Source: Mailhella sp. (GTDB lineage Bacteria > Desulfobacterota > Desulfovibrionia > Desulfovibrionales > Desulfovibrionaceae). From it: 7,425 nt of DNA. Shown piece after piece: positions 1-5,767 of this stretch. Under the pieces are notes generated by a model. The model was not told where the DNA came from and did no database searches. It was given only the letters and a program-made list of their open reading frames with translations. A program made the position numbers and the translations under genes. The stretch spans positions 1 through 7,425 of the forward strand of contig JAHHTE010000099.1 of the NCBI GenBank assembly GCA_020024815.1, read 5' to 3'. Every line of letters starts with the position of its first letter. Position 1 is the first letter of the stretch.

Positions 1-56
1 TTTTGAGGGGAGAGTTTGAGAGGGGAACTTTTTCAAAAGTTCTCCTCTCAAAAAAC
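1..56. repeat. Long hairpin with a partly duplicated left arm; possible terminator or dispersed intergenic repeat
   Basis: Positions 15-31 pair with 36-52 to give a 17-bp stem with one G-T (G-U) pair and a four-base loop (TTCA). The left arm TTTGAGAGGGGAACTT is preceded by a near copy, TTTTGAGGGGAGAG (1-14), which could pair with 41-53 instead, again with one wobble. No run of T follows the stem on either strand, so it is not a standard intrinsic terminator, although T-rich and A-rich stretches lie inside the stem. It probably marks the end of the transcription unit to the left of the window. The hairpin is directly visible; the terminator role is inferred. Confidence 0.6.
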
Positions 57-102
57 TTAACGTTAATTTTAAAACACTCTCTAATTTTCTTATGAGGTTT
101 TT

Positions 103-1062
103 ATGCAAAATTCTTGCGTATATATTGCTCCCCGTTTTTATGAACATGAATTAAAAAAAGAATTATCCTATCTCGGTATTCCCATTCTTCATCAATTTGG
201 ACGTTTTTTTCATGTAAAAAAAACAAATCATCAACCTGTTTGGGCTCAAAATACATGGTTTGAACCACAACTTATGCCCATAAATTCTATTAATGATGGA
301 GCAAATAAACTCAAACAAATTCAAAGAAATTGGCATAGTTGCCCTATTGATTTTTTTAGACGTGTTAAACTTATTGAAGAAAAACTTCCTCATATTAATT
401 TTAAACCTCATAATTTTGGTGATCCAAATCCAACAGCAAAACTTGGAGCATGGACACTTCTTGAACCTAATACCATTTTATATAGTACAAAATTAAGTTC
501 TCCTTTCCCACATGGTGAAATTATTTTTAATGAAAATAAGATAGAACCTCCTAGCAGAGCTTATCTTAAGCTATGGGAAATATTTACAATTTGCGAAACT
601 TTCCCACAAAAACATGATACAGCTATTGATTTAGGTGCTTGCCCCGGTGGCTGGACTTGGGTAATGGCAAAACATAATGTCCACACCCTTGCTGTGGATA
701 AAGCTGAAATTGATAAAAATATAATGAAAATGCCAAATGTAACATATTTAGATCAAAGTGGTTTTTCTCTTTTACCACAAGATTATACCCAAACAACATG
801 GTTACTTTCTGATATGGCATGCTATCCTAAAAGACTTTATGAACTAACCCAAAAATGGATTGAAAAAGCACAAATTAAAAATTTTATTTTCACGCTTAAA
901 TTACAAGGTGAAGAAACTCAAGAACAGATTGATTTATTTAGAAAAATTAAAAATTCAAGTATTATCCATTTATCTTGCAATAAACACGAATTAACTTGGA
1001 TTTATGGTGATATACAAAGAAATTTGAAAAAAAAACTTGACTTTATAATGAGTAATAACTAA
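103..1062 (+). CDS. RlmM-like (FtsJ-family) SAM-dependent 2'-O-methyltransferase
   Basis: This 319-residue cytoplasmic protein probably transfers a methyl group from S-adenosylmethionine to a ribose 2'-OH of rRNA, as E. coli RlmM does at C2498 of 23S rRNA. The Rossmann-fold methyltransferase domain fills roughly residues 150-310. Motif I is DLGACPGGWT at 176-185, typical of the FtsJ/RrmJ and RlmM group, with an acidic residue at the end of strand 2 (D199). The K-D-K-E catalytic tetrad of 2'-O-methyltransferases can be assigned to K156 (PSRAYLKL), D237 (LLSDMA), K266 (FTLKLQ) and E296 (KHELTW). The N-terminal 150 residues would hold the RNA-recognition part but are shorter than in E. coli RlmM (about 366 residues in total). 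GAGG at 94-97 supports the ATG. No terminator is visible after the stop. The methyltransferase class is secure; the exact RNA target is not, so no symbol is given. Confidence 0.85.
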   Translation: MQNSCVYIAPRFYEHELKKELSYLGIPILHQFGRFFHVKKTNHQPVWAQNTWFEPQLMPINSINDGANKLKQIQRNWHSCPIDFFRRVKLIEEKLPHINFKPHNFGDPNPTAKLGAWTLLEPNTILYSTKLSSPFPHGEIIFNENKIEPPSRAYLKLWEIFTICETFPQKHDTAIDLGACPGGWTWVMAKHNVHTLAVDKAEIDKNIMKMPNVTYLDQSGFSLLPQDYTQTTWLLSDMACYPKRLYELTQKWIEKAQIKNFIFTLKLQGEETQEQIDLFRKIKNSSIIHLSCNKHELTWIYGDIQRNLKKKLDFIMSNN

Positions 1063-1087
1063 TTTCTAAAAATCATTTGCTTATAAT
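1037..1087 (+). promoter_or_regulatory. Candidate promoter(s) for the HU gene
   Basis: A perfect TATAAT lies at 1082-1087, with TG four bases upstream of it, close to but not exactly the extended -10 spacing. Its -35 region is poor. A second option is TTGACT (1037-1042) with TAATTT (1060-1065) at 17-bp spacing, overlapping the end of the methyltransferase gene. The TATAAT version would start transcription near 1094, leaving a leader of about 20 bases before the HU start. An own promoter fits the high expression usual for HU. Assigned by eye only. Confidence 0.45.
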
Positions 1088-1114
1088 TTAAGTACAAAAA
1101 AATGGAGACTAAAG

Positions 1115-1390
1115 ATGACTAAAGCTGAACTTATTGAAAAAATTCACGCTAAATCAGGGTTACCAACCAAAGCTAAAACCGAAGCTGCTCTTGATGCAAC
1201 CATTGCAGCTATCACTGAAAGCCTTGCTGCTGGTGAAACAATTACTTTAACTGGTTTTGGTAGCTTTAAAGTTACTAAACGTGCTGCTCGCAAAGGTCGC
1301 AACCCACGTACAGGTGAAGAAATCACCATTGCTCCATGTTCTGTTGTAAAATTCACTCCAGGCAAAAACCTTAAAGATTCTGTAAACTAA
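1115..1390 (+). CDS. hup: HU family DNA-binding protein (nucleoid-associated)
   Basis: This 91-residue protein is a full-length HU/IHF-type histone-like protein, which acts as a dimer that bends and compacts DNA in the nucleoid. The helical dimerisation half covers residues 1-45 and starts with the typical MTKAELIEKI. The family signature follows: GFGSF at 47-51, then the basic beta arm with RKGRNPRTG at 59-67, where P64 matches the proline that intercalates between base pairs. The C-terminus (VVKFTPGKNLKDSVN) is the usual closing helix region. HU is favoured over IHF by the overall sequence and by the lack of a distinct IHF subunit pattern, though the two families overlap. GGAG at 1104-1107 sets the start. 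The gene is monocistronic, with a candidate promoter upstream and a strong terminator downstream. Its sequence is richer in G+C than its neighbours (25 of 60 bases in 1201-1260), as often seen in highly expressed genes. Confidence 0.96.
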   Translation: MTKAELIEKIHAKSGLPTKAKTEAALDATIAAITESLAAGETITLTGFGSFKVTKRAARKGRNPRTGEEITIAPCSVVKFTPGKNLKDSVN

Positions 1391-1414
1391 ACCTTTGTGT
1401 TTTTTTATTTTCCT

Positions 1415-1441
1415 TGCCACCTTTTAGGTGGCATTTTTTTT
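1415..1441 (+). terminator. Intrinsic terminator after the HU gene
   Basis: TGCCACCT (1415-1422) pairs perfectly with AGGTGGCA (1426-1433) around a TTT loop. Eight consecutive T follow directly (1434-1441). It lies 24 bases after the HU stop and separates HU from dapB. Confidence 0.93.
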
Positions 1442-1483
1442 ATATTTGTTCTTGCCTTTTCAGTTTATTTTTCTTCTATTTCA

Positions 1484-1492
1484 TGTTATAAG
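1484..1492 (+). promoter_or_regulatory. Candidate extended -10 promoter for dapB (and probably nadE-fadD)
   Basis: TGTTATAAG at 1484-1492 fits the extended -10 pattern TG-N-TATAAT with one mismatch. The -35 position at 17-bp spacing (TTTATT, 1464-1469) is weak, which is tolerated with an extended -10. Transcription would start near 1499, leaving a leader of about 20 bases. That leader is too short to hold a lysine riboswitch. Confidence 0.4.
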
Positions 1493-1518
1493 GTCTTATA
1501 TTTTAAAAAGAGGTTTAT

Positions 1519-2304
1519 ATGAATACAAATCTTATTATTTTAGGTGGAGCAGGTCGTATGGGTTCTACCCTTATTCGTCTTGCTTCTAATGCCCAAGATT
1601 TATCTGTTGTTGCTGTTGTTGAGCCTAAAACAGAACTTTTACCAAAACTTCCTGAATCTTGTTTTGTAGCCAAAAGCCTCGCAGAGTGTATTGAAAAGTT
1701 TCCTCATGCTGTTATTATTGATTTTACTGCAACAACTAGCACTATGGAAAATGCAAAACTTGCAGCACAATATAAAAATCCTCTTGTTATCGGTACAACT
1801 GGTTTAAATGCTGAACAAAAACAAATTATAGAAGAATATGCTCACCAAACACCTATTATGATGTCTCCTAATATGAGTGTAGGGGTTAACGTATTATTAG
1901 ATATTTTACCTAAACTTACAGCTATGCTTGGTTCTGAATATGATACAGACCTTATGGAAATTCACCATAATTTAAAAAAAGATGCTCCAAGTGGTACTGC
2001 CCTACATCTTGCTGAAGCTGTGGCAGAAGGTAAAGGAAAAAATTTAGATGATGTTGCTTGTTACCATCGCGAAGGTATTATTGGAGAAAGACCAAAAGAT
2101 GAAATAGGTATCCAAACATTGCGTGGTGGTGATGTTGTAGGTGTACATACTATTTATTATATGGGAACAGGTGAACGTATTGAAATTACTCACCATGCCC
2201 AATCAAGAGAAAACTTTGCAAACGGTGCATTGCGTGCAGCTCGCTGGCTTGTAAAGCAAAATGCAGAAAGACTTTACTCTATGCATGATGTTTTAAAAGG
2301 ATAA
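1519..2304 (+). CDS. dapB: 4-hydroxy-tetrahydrodipicolinate reductase DapB
   Basis: DapB catalyses the NAD(P)H-dependent reduction of 4-hydroxy-tetrahydrodipicolinate to tetrahydrodipicolinate in the diaminopimelate/lysine pathway, supplying cell-wall peptide and lysine in the cytoplasm. The 261 residues are close to the usual length of about 270. The N-terminal Rossmann fold carries GGAGRMG at 9-15, an acidic residue at the end of strand 2 (E35), DFTATTS near 68-74 and GTTG at 92-95. The substrate domain starts after SPNMSVGVNV (116-125) and contains EIHHNLKKDAPSGTAL (147-162), in which H149 and K153 correspond to the E. coli catalytic pair H159 and K163. GERIEITHHAQSRENFANGA (218-237) is the conserved C-terminal block. 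E35 without the arginine of NADPH-preferring forms might favour NADH, which is a weak inference. AGAGG at 1509-1513 supports the start. nadE begins 13 bases after the stop, implying an operon. Confidence 0.97.
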   Translation: MNTNLIILGGAGRMGSTLIRLASNAQDLSVVAVVEPKTELLPKLPESCFVAKSLAECIEKFPHAVIIDFTATTSTMENAKLAAQYKNPLVIGTTGLNAEQKQIIEEYAHQTPIMMSPNMSVGVNVLLDILPKLTAMLGSEYDTDLMEIHHNLKKDAPSGTALHLAEAVAEGKGKNLDDVACYHREGIIGERPKDEIGIQTLRGGDVVGVHTIYYMGTGERIEITHHAQSRENFANGALRAARWLVKQNAERLYSMHDVLKG

Positions 2305-2317
2305 ATTCGAGGTAATT

Positions 2318-3835
2318 ATGCGTTTTTATATGTTTCAAGCAAATGGAAGACTTGGAGATATACAATCAAATTCCCAAAAAATTCAAAATTTTTGTAAAAA
2401 CTTTAGTGAAAATGATTGTACGTTACTTCCTTCCCTTCCACTTATTCATCACCCTTACCAAGAAATAGCTTATATTGGTGGTTTTTTTGAGCGTATACAT
2501 ACGCATAATCTTAAAAATGAAAAATCACCTATTTTATTTCAAACATTAAATAATAATGCAGAATTTATATGGAATTTTTCTGATAATGTAACAGAAAATA
2601 ATCAAATTATTACAGTGCAAAATATTCATATTTTTGCACCTCACCAAAATAAAGAAGATTTTTCCACATTTTTAGAAGAATTAATTATTCCAGATTCTGT
2701 ACATTTTATTTATTTAGCAACAGCTCATGCCTTTTACGAAGGACTTGATTATACAGATAAATTAATTGCCTTTGCCCAAAAGCACAAAAAACCAGTTGTA
2801 TATCTTAATGCTTGTGGAGCTACTGACGGAACGCTTTATGCTGGTAATAGTATGCTCATTTTACAAGATGGGACTATTGCCATTAAATTAAATCCATTTT
2901 CTGAAGATAGTGCATATTTTGATTTTGATAATAATACAATTAATTATCAACATAAAAAACAGCAAACATATTCTGCTGATGCCTTACTTTTCTTAGGTGC
3001 AAAACAAGCTGTTCAAGATTATGCTCAAAAAACTGGAATTTCCAAAGCTGTTATTGGACTTAGTGGCGGTATGGACTCTGCCCTTGTTGCTGCTATTTCA
3101 AGCGAAGCAATAGGAAGTGAAAATATTACAGGAATTATAATGCCTTCCCAATATAATTCCCAAGAAAGCATGGACGATGCTATTTTACTCGCAAAAAATT
3201 TAGGTATTTCTTATTATATATTACCTATTACTGATATTGCTCGTTGTTTTGAAAGTGTTTTAGCTCCTAGTTTCTCTTCTTTATCACCACTTAAAAATCC
3301 TGATTTAGACACAACTCCTGAAAATATTCAAGCAAGAACAAGAGGAAACTTATTAACAGCTTTTGCTAATCGTATTGGAGCTATGGTTATTAGTACAGGA
3401 AATAAATCCGAAGCAGCTATGGGATATTGCACTCTTTATGGTGATACTGTTGGAGCTATTGAACCTATTGCTGATATTTATAAATCTCGTGCTTATGCCG
3501 TTGCTACTTGGTTTAATGAATACAAAGGAAAAGAAATTATTCCACACAATGTCTTTATTAAAGCTCCAACAGCTGAATTAAAGCCAAATCAAAAAGATGA
3601 AGATTCCCTTCCCCCATATCCTTATCTTGATGCTGTTTTATATCAACTTCTTGAACTTGGAAAAAATCCAGAAGAAATAACAGAACCTCATCTTACACAA
3701 GATGAAATAACTCTTATTTATAAACGCCTTAAAACAAGTGAATTCAAAAGAAAACAATGTCCTTTTGCTGTCGTATTAAGTTCTTGTCCTTTTGGTAAAA
3801 AATGGTCTCCTTCTTCCTGTGCAAAAATTTTCTAA
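2318..3835 (+). CDS. nadE: NAD synthetase NadE with intact synthetase domain and a degenerate glutaminase (nitrilase) domain
   Basis: NadE converts nicotinic acid adenine dinucleotide to NAD using ATP and an amide nitrogen, the last step of NAD synthesis. The protein has the two-domain layout of glutamine-dependent enzymes. A nitrilase-like domain (about 1-215) starts with the typical MRFYMFQANGRLGDIQSN, followed by the C-terminal synthetase. The synthetase looks complete: PP-loop SGGMDS at 249-254, ENIQARTRG at 335-343, STGNKSE at 359-365, GYCTLYGD at 369-376, KDEDSLPPY at 426-434 and EFKRKQ at 475-480. The amidase domain does not. Where the family has FPEL with the catalytic Glu, this protein has LPSL (S39). 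The segment with the catalytic Lys (LP.Y..FDE.R.F) is not found, and the ICEDLW Cys block seems replaced by HIFAPHQ near 104-110. At 505 residues it is shorter than the usual 540-570. The fold outline is kept (VVYLNACGATDGTLYAGNSM, 160-179), so this is not a frameshift. GAGG at 2309-2312 sets the start. It probably uses free ammonia. Confidence 0.93.
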   Translation: MRFYMFQANGRLGDIQSNSQKIQNFCKNFSENDCTLLPSLPLIHHPYQEIAYIGGFFERIHTHNLKNEKSPILFQTLNNNAEFIWNFSDNVTENNQIITVQNIHIFAPHQNKEDFSTFLEELIIPDSVHFIYLATAHAFYEGLDYTDKLIAFAQKHKKPVVYLNACGATDGTLYAGNSMLILQDGTIAIKLNPFSEDSAYFDFDNNTINYQHKKQQTYSADALLFLGAKQAVQDYAQKTGISKAVIGLSGGMDSALVAAISSEAIGSENITGIIMPSQYNSQESMDDAILLAKNLGISYYILPITDIARCFESVLAPSFSSLSPLKNPDLDTTPENIQARTRGNLLTAFANRIGAMVISTGNKSEAAMGYCTLYGDTVGAIEPIADIYKSRAYAVATWFNEYKGKEIIPHNVFIKAPTAELKPNQKDEDSLPPYPYLDAVLYQLLELGKNPEEITEPHLTQDEITLIYKRLKTSEFKRKQCPFAVVLSSCPFGKKWSPSSCAKIF

Positions 3836-3883
3836 TTACAAACTTTAAGCTACATCTTTTCTCTAAAATAATAAGGATAAATC

Positions 3884-5623
3884 ATGACACAAAATACAAA
3901 TAATGCTTGGCAACCACATCTAGCAGAAAATAACCAAGGTGAACGAAATTATACTCCTTTTAATTTACAAACAATCCTAACTAAAACAGCTCAAGAAGCA
4001 GGAAAAAATACTGCTATTATATTTCATAATTTTAAAATGAATTATGAAAAACTAAATGAAAAAGCAGAAAATTTTGCTGCCTCCCTCCATAAGCTTGGTA
4101 TTGAGAAAGGTGATCGTGTTGCAATCATGTTACCTAATATTCCCCAAACTATTATAGCTTTTTGGGGTGCAATTAAAGCTGGTGCTATTGTTGTTATGAC
4201 AAATCCTCTTTATATGGAAAAAGAGCTTACTCACCATTTTAATGATTCAAAACCAAAAATTCTTATTACACTAGATCTATTTTGGAATAAAATTGAACAT
4301 TTAAAAGATCATCTTGGTGTTGAAAAATATGTTATTACAAGAGTTTCAGAATCCCTTGCTTTTCCTTTAAACTTTTTACAAGCAATAAAAGCAAAGCGTT
4401 CAGGGGAATTTATTAAAATTCCTTTTAATAATACTAATATTCTTACTTGGAAACATTTACTTCGTACAAAAGAACGTTATGTTGCTCCTGATTCTGATCC
4501 AAATACAACGATTGCTCTATTACAATATACAGGTGGAACAACAGGTTTTTCTAAAGGAGCTATGCTAACACATGCAAACCTTAGTATCCATGTTCAACAA
4601 CTTATAGATGTTATACATGGAACACAAGAAGGAAGTGAGCATCTTTTCCTTGCTGTAATGCCATTTTTTCATGTTTTTGGATTAATGGGTTGTCTTATTT
4701 TACCTACTGTATATAAATCACCAACGATTCCTGTTCCTCGTTATGTTCCTGCTGATTTACTTGAAATAATAAGAAAATACAAACCAACATTCTTCTGTGG
4801 TGCTCCTTCTATCTATATCTCTTTAATGCAACAAAAGAAAATTAAAGAAATAGATATGACTTGTATTAAACTCTGTATTTCAGGCTCTTCACCTTTCCCG
4901 CTTGCAAGTTTAAAACGATTCCAAGACCTTACAAAAGCGAAAATTACTGAAGGACTAGGACTTACAGAATGTTCCCCTGTTATTATTGCCAACCCTCTTT
5001 ACGGACTACAAAAAGCCGGTTCTGTCGGTATTCCTATTCCAAATACCTATGCTAAAATTGTTGATACAGAAGACGGTGTAACAGAAATGCCTATAAATGA
5101 ACCTGGTGAACTTATCGTTAAAGGTCCTCAAGTTATGCTTGGCTATTGGAATCACCCAGAAGAAACAACAAATAGTATTCGCGATGGTTGGCTTTATACT
5201 GGTGATATTGCGTATAAAGACGAAGATGGTTATTATTTTCTCGTTGATAGAAAAAAAGATATGGCTATTGTTGGTGGCTATAATGTTTATCCAAGTGAAA
5301 TTGATGAAGTTTTATATGAATATCCCAAAATCCAAGAAGCTGTATCTTTAAGTATTCCTCACAGATCAAAAGGGGAAATTCTAAAAGCATATATTGTTCC
5401 AAAACAAGGGGAAAATATTAATCCTCAAGAAATTATTGCTTTTTGCCGTGAAAAATTAGCATCTTATAAAGTACCTCGTATGATTGAAATTCGTGAAGAA
5501 CTTCCAAAAAGTATGGTTGGTAAAATTTTACGTCGTGCATTAAGAGATGAAGAAGAAAAAAAATTAAAAAATGAAAATAATAAACAAACTGAAGACGACA
5601 CAAAAAACAATAATCAAAATTAA
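3884..5623 (+). CDS. fadD: Long-chain fatty acid-CoA ligase (AMP-forming acyl-CoA synthetase), FadD type
   Basis: This 579-residue enzyme activates a fatty acid with ATP to an acyl-adenylate and then transfers the acyl group to coenzyme A. All landmarks of the ANL (AMP-binding) superfamily are present. The phosphate-binding loop is YTGGTTGFSKG at 215-225, with MPFFHVFG at 259-266. GLTECSP at 359-365 is the adenine-binding/Thr-Glu motif. YTGD at 438-441 has the ribose-binding Asp. DRKKDMAIVGGYNVYPSEID (455-474) holds the hinge and the fatty-acyl-CoA-synthetase signature, and GKILRR at 546-551 carries the adenylation lysine K547. The FadD-like length and signature favour medium- to long-chain acids, but chain length cannot be read from the sequence. 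The last 25 residues are a charged, Asn/Lys/Glu-rich tail that is probably disordered. AAGGA at 3873-3877 supports the start. It lies 48 bases after nadE with no terminator between, so co-transcription is likely. Its role may be scavenging of exogenous fatty acids or beta-oxidation; no oxidation genes are in view. Confidence 0.95.
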   Translation: MTQNTNNAWQPHLAENNQGERNYTPFNLQTILTKTAQEAGKNTAIIFHNFKMNYEKLNEKAENFAASLHKLGIEKGDRVAIMLPNIPQTIIAFWGAIKAGAIVVMTNPLYMEKELTHHFNDSKPKILITLDLFWNKIEHLKDHLGVEKYVITRVSESLAFPLNFLQAIKAKRSGEFIKIPFNNTNILTWKHLLRTKERYVAPDSDPNTTIALLQYTGGTTGFSKGAMLTHANLSIHVQQLIDVIHGTQEGSEHLFLAVMPFFHVFGLMGCLILPTVYKSPTIPVPRYVPADLLEIIRKYKPTFFCGAPSIYISLMQQKKIKEIDMTCIKLCISGSSPFPLASLKRFQDLTKAKITEGLGLTECSPVIIANPLYGLQKAGSVGIPIPNTYAKIVDTEDGVTEMPINEPGELIVKGPQVMLGYWNHPEETTNSIRDGWLYTGDIAYKDEDGYYFLVDRKKDMAIVGGYNVYPSEIDEVLYEYPKIQEAVSLSIPHRSKGEILKAYIVPKQGENINPQEIIAFCREKLASYKVPRMIEIREELPKSMVGKILRRALRDEEEKKLKNENNKQTEDDTKNNNQN

Positions 5624-5638
5624 CAAATGTTAAATTCT

Positions 5639-5670
5639 AAAGGGAAAACTTTATATCAAGTTTTCCCTTT
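5639..5670 (+). terminator. Hairpin terminator after fadD
   Basis: AAAGGGAAAACTT (5639-5651) pairs perfectly with AAGTTTTCCCTTT (5658-5670) around a six-base loop, giving a 13-bp stem. The T-tract consists of the last stem T bases plus TCT, so the tail is weak. It lies 15 bases after the fadD stop and probably closes the dapB-nadE-fadD unit. Because the stem is A-rich on its left arm and T-rich on its right, it could work on either strand. Confidence 0.75.
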
Positions 5671-5698
5671 TCTACTCCCATGTTCATTCAATAATCTT

Positions 5699-5740
5699 TT
5701 GAAATTATCATAATTTTTTAATTAATTCTTATAGTATAAA
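5699..5740 (+). promoter_or_regulatory. A+T-rich promoter region of the SGNH/TPR gene, with a palindrome
   Basis: TTGAAA (5699-5704) is followed after 17 bases by TTAATT (5722-5727). TATAGT (5730-5735) and TATAAA (5735-5740) are alternative -10 boxes without a good -35. Inside the region, AAATTAT (5702-5708) and ATAATTT (5710-5716) form an interrupted palindrome around one C, the shape of a small repressor site. In such A+T-rich DNA these matches can occur by chance, so the promoter position is uncertain. A promoter somewhere here is expected, because a terminator lies just upstream. Confidence 0.3.
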
Positions 5741-5767
5741 CAATACCAATAAAGGATAAAATAACAA

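Noticed and set aside
163..411. Open frame on the minus strand (82 codons) and another at 623-820 inside the methyltransferase gene
   Set aside because: Both lie wholly opposite a well-supported gene with conserved motifs, and their products have no recognisable domain.
1144..1365. Open frame on the minus strand opposite the HU gene (73 codons)
   Set aside because: It mirrors a certain HU coding sequence, has no ribosome site of its own and a low-complexity Ala/Val-rich product typical of an antisense shadow.
1391..1518. Lysine riboswitch or other structured leader before dapB
   Set aside because: Apart from the HU terminator hairpin there is no room and no further stem structure visible by eye.
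2318..2640. A frameshift or sequencing error explaining the odd NadE N-terminus
   Set aside because: The frame is continuous from a well-placed start (MRFYMFQANGRLGDIQ matches the family) into the intact synthetase. No other frame in the stretch restores the missing motifs that I could see.
2813..2815. Cys166 of NadE as a possible surviving amidase nucleophile
   Set aside because: It lies in the block equivalent to VNQVGGQD, downstream of where the family's nucleophile cysteine (CEDLW) sits, so it is not in the nucleophile position by sequence order.
3353..3581. Overlapping minus- and plus-strand frames inside nadE
   Set aside because: They overlap the conserved TGNKSE and YGD region of the NAD synthetase domain. 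Leu- or Ser-rich compositions mark them as out-of-frame readings.
5097..5351. 84-codon plus-strand frame inside fadD
   Set aside because: It covers the conserved TGD and GGYNVYPSEID region in another frame and shows no family features.
5624..5767. Small gene or RNA between fadD and the SGNH/TPR gene
   Set aside because: The interval contains only the terminator hairpin and A+T-rich promoter-like sequence; no coding frame with a ribosome site was found.
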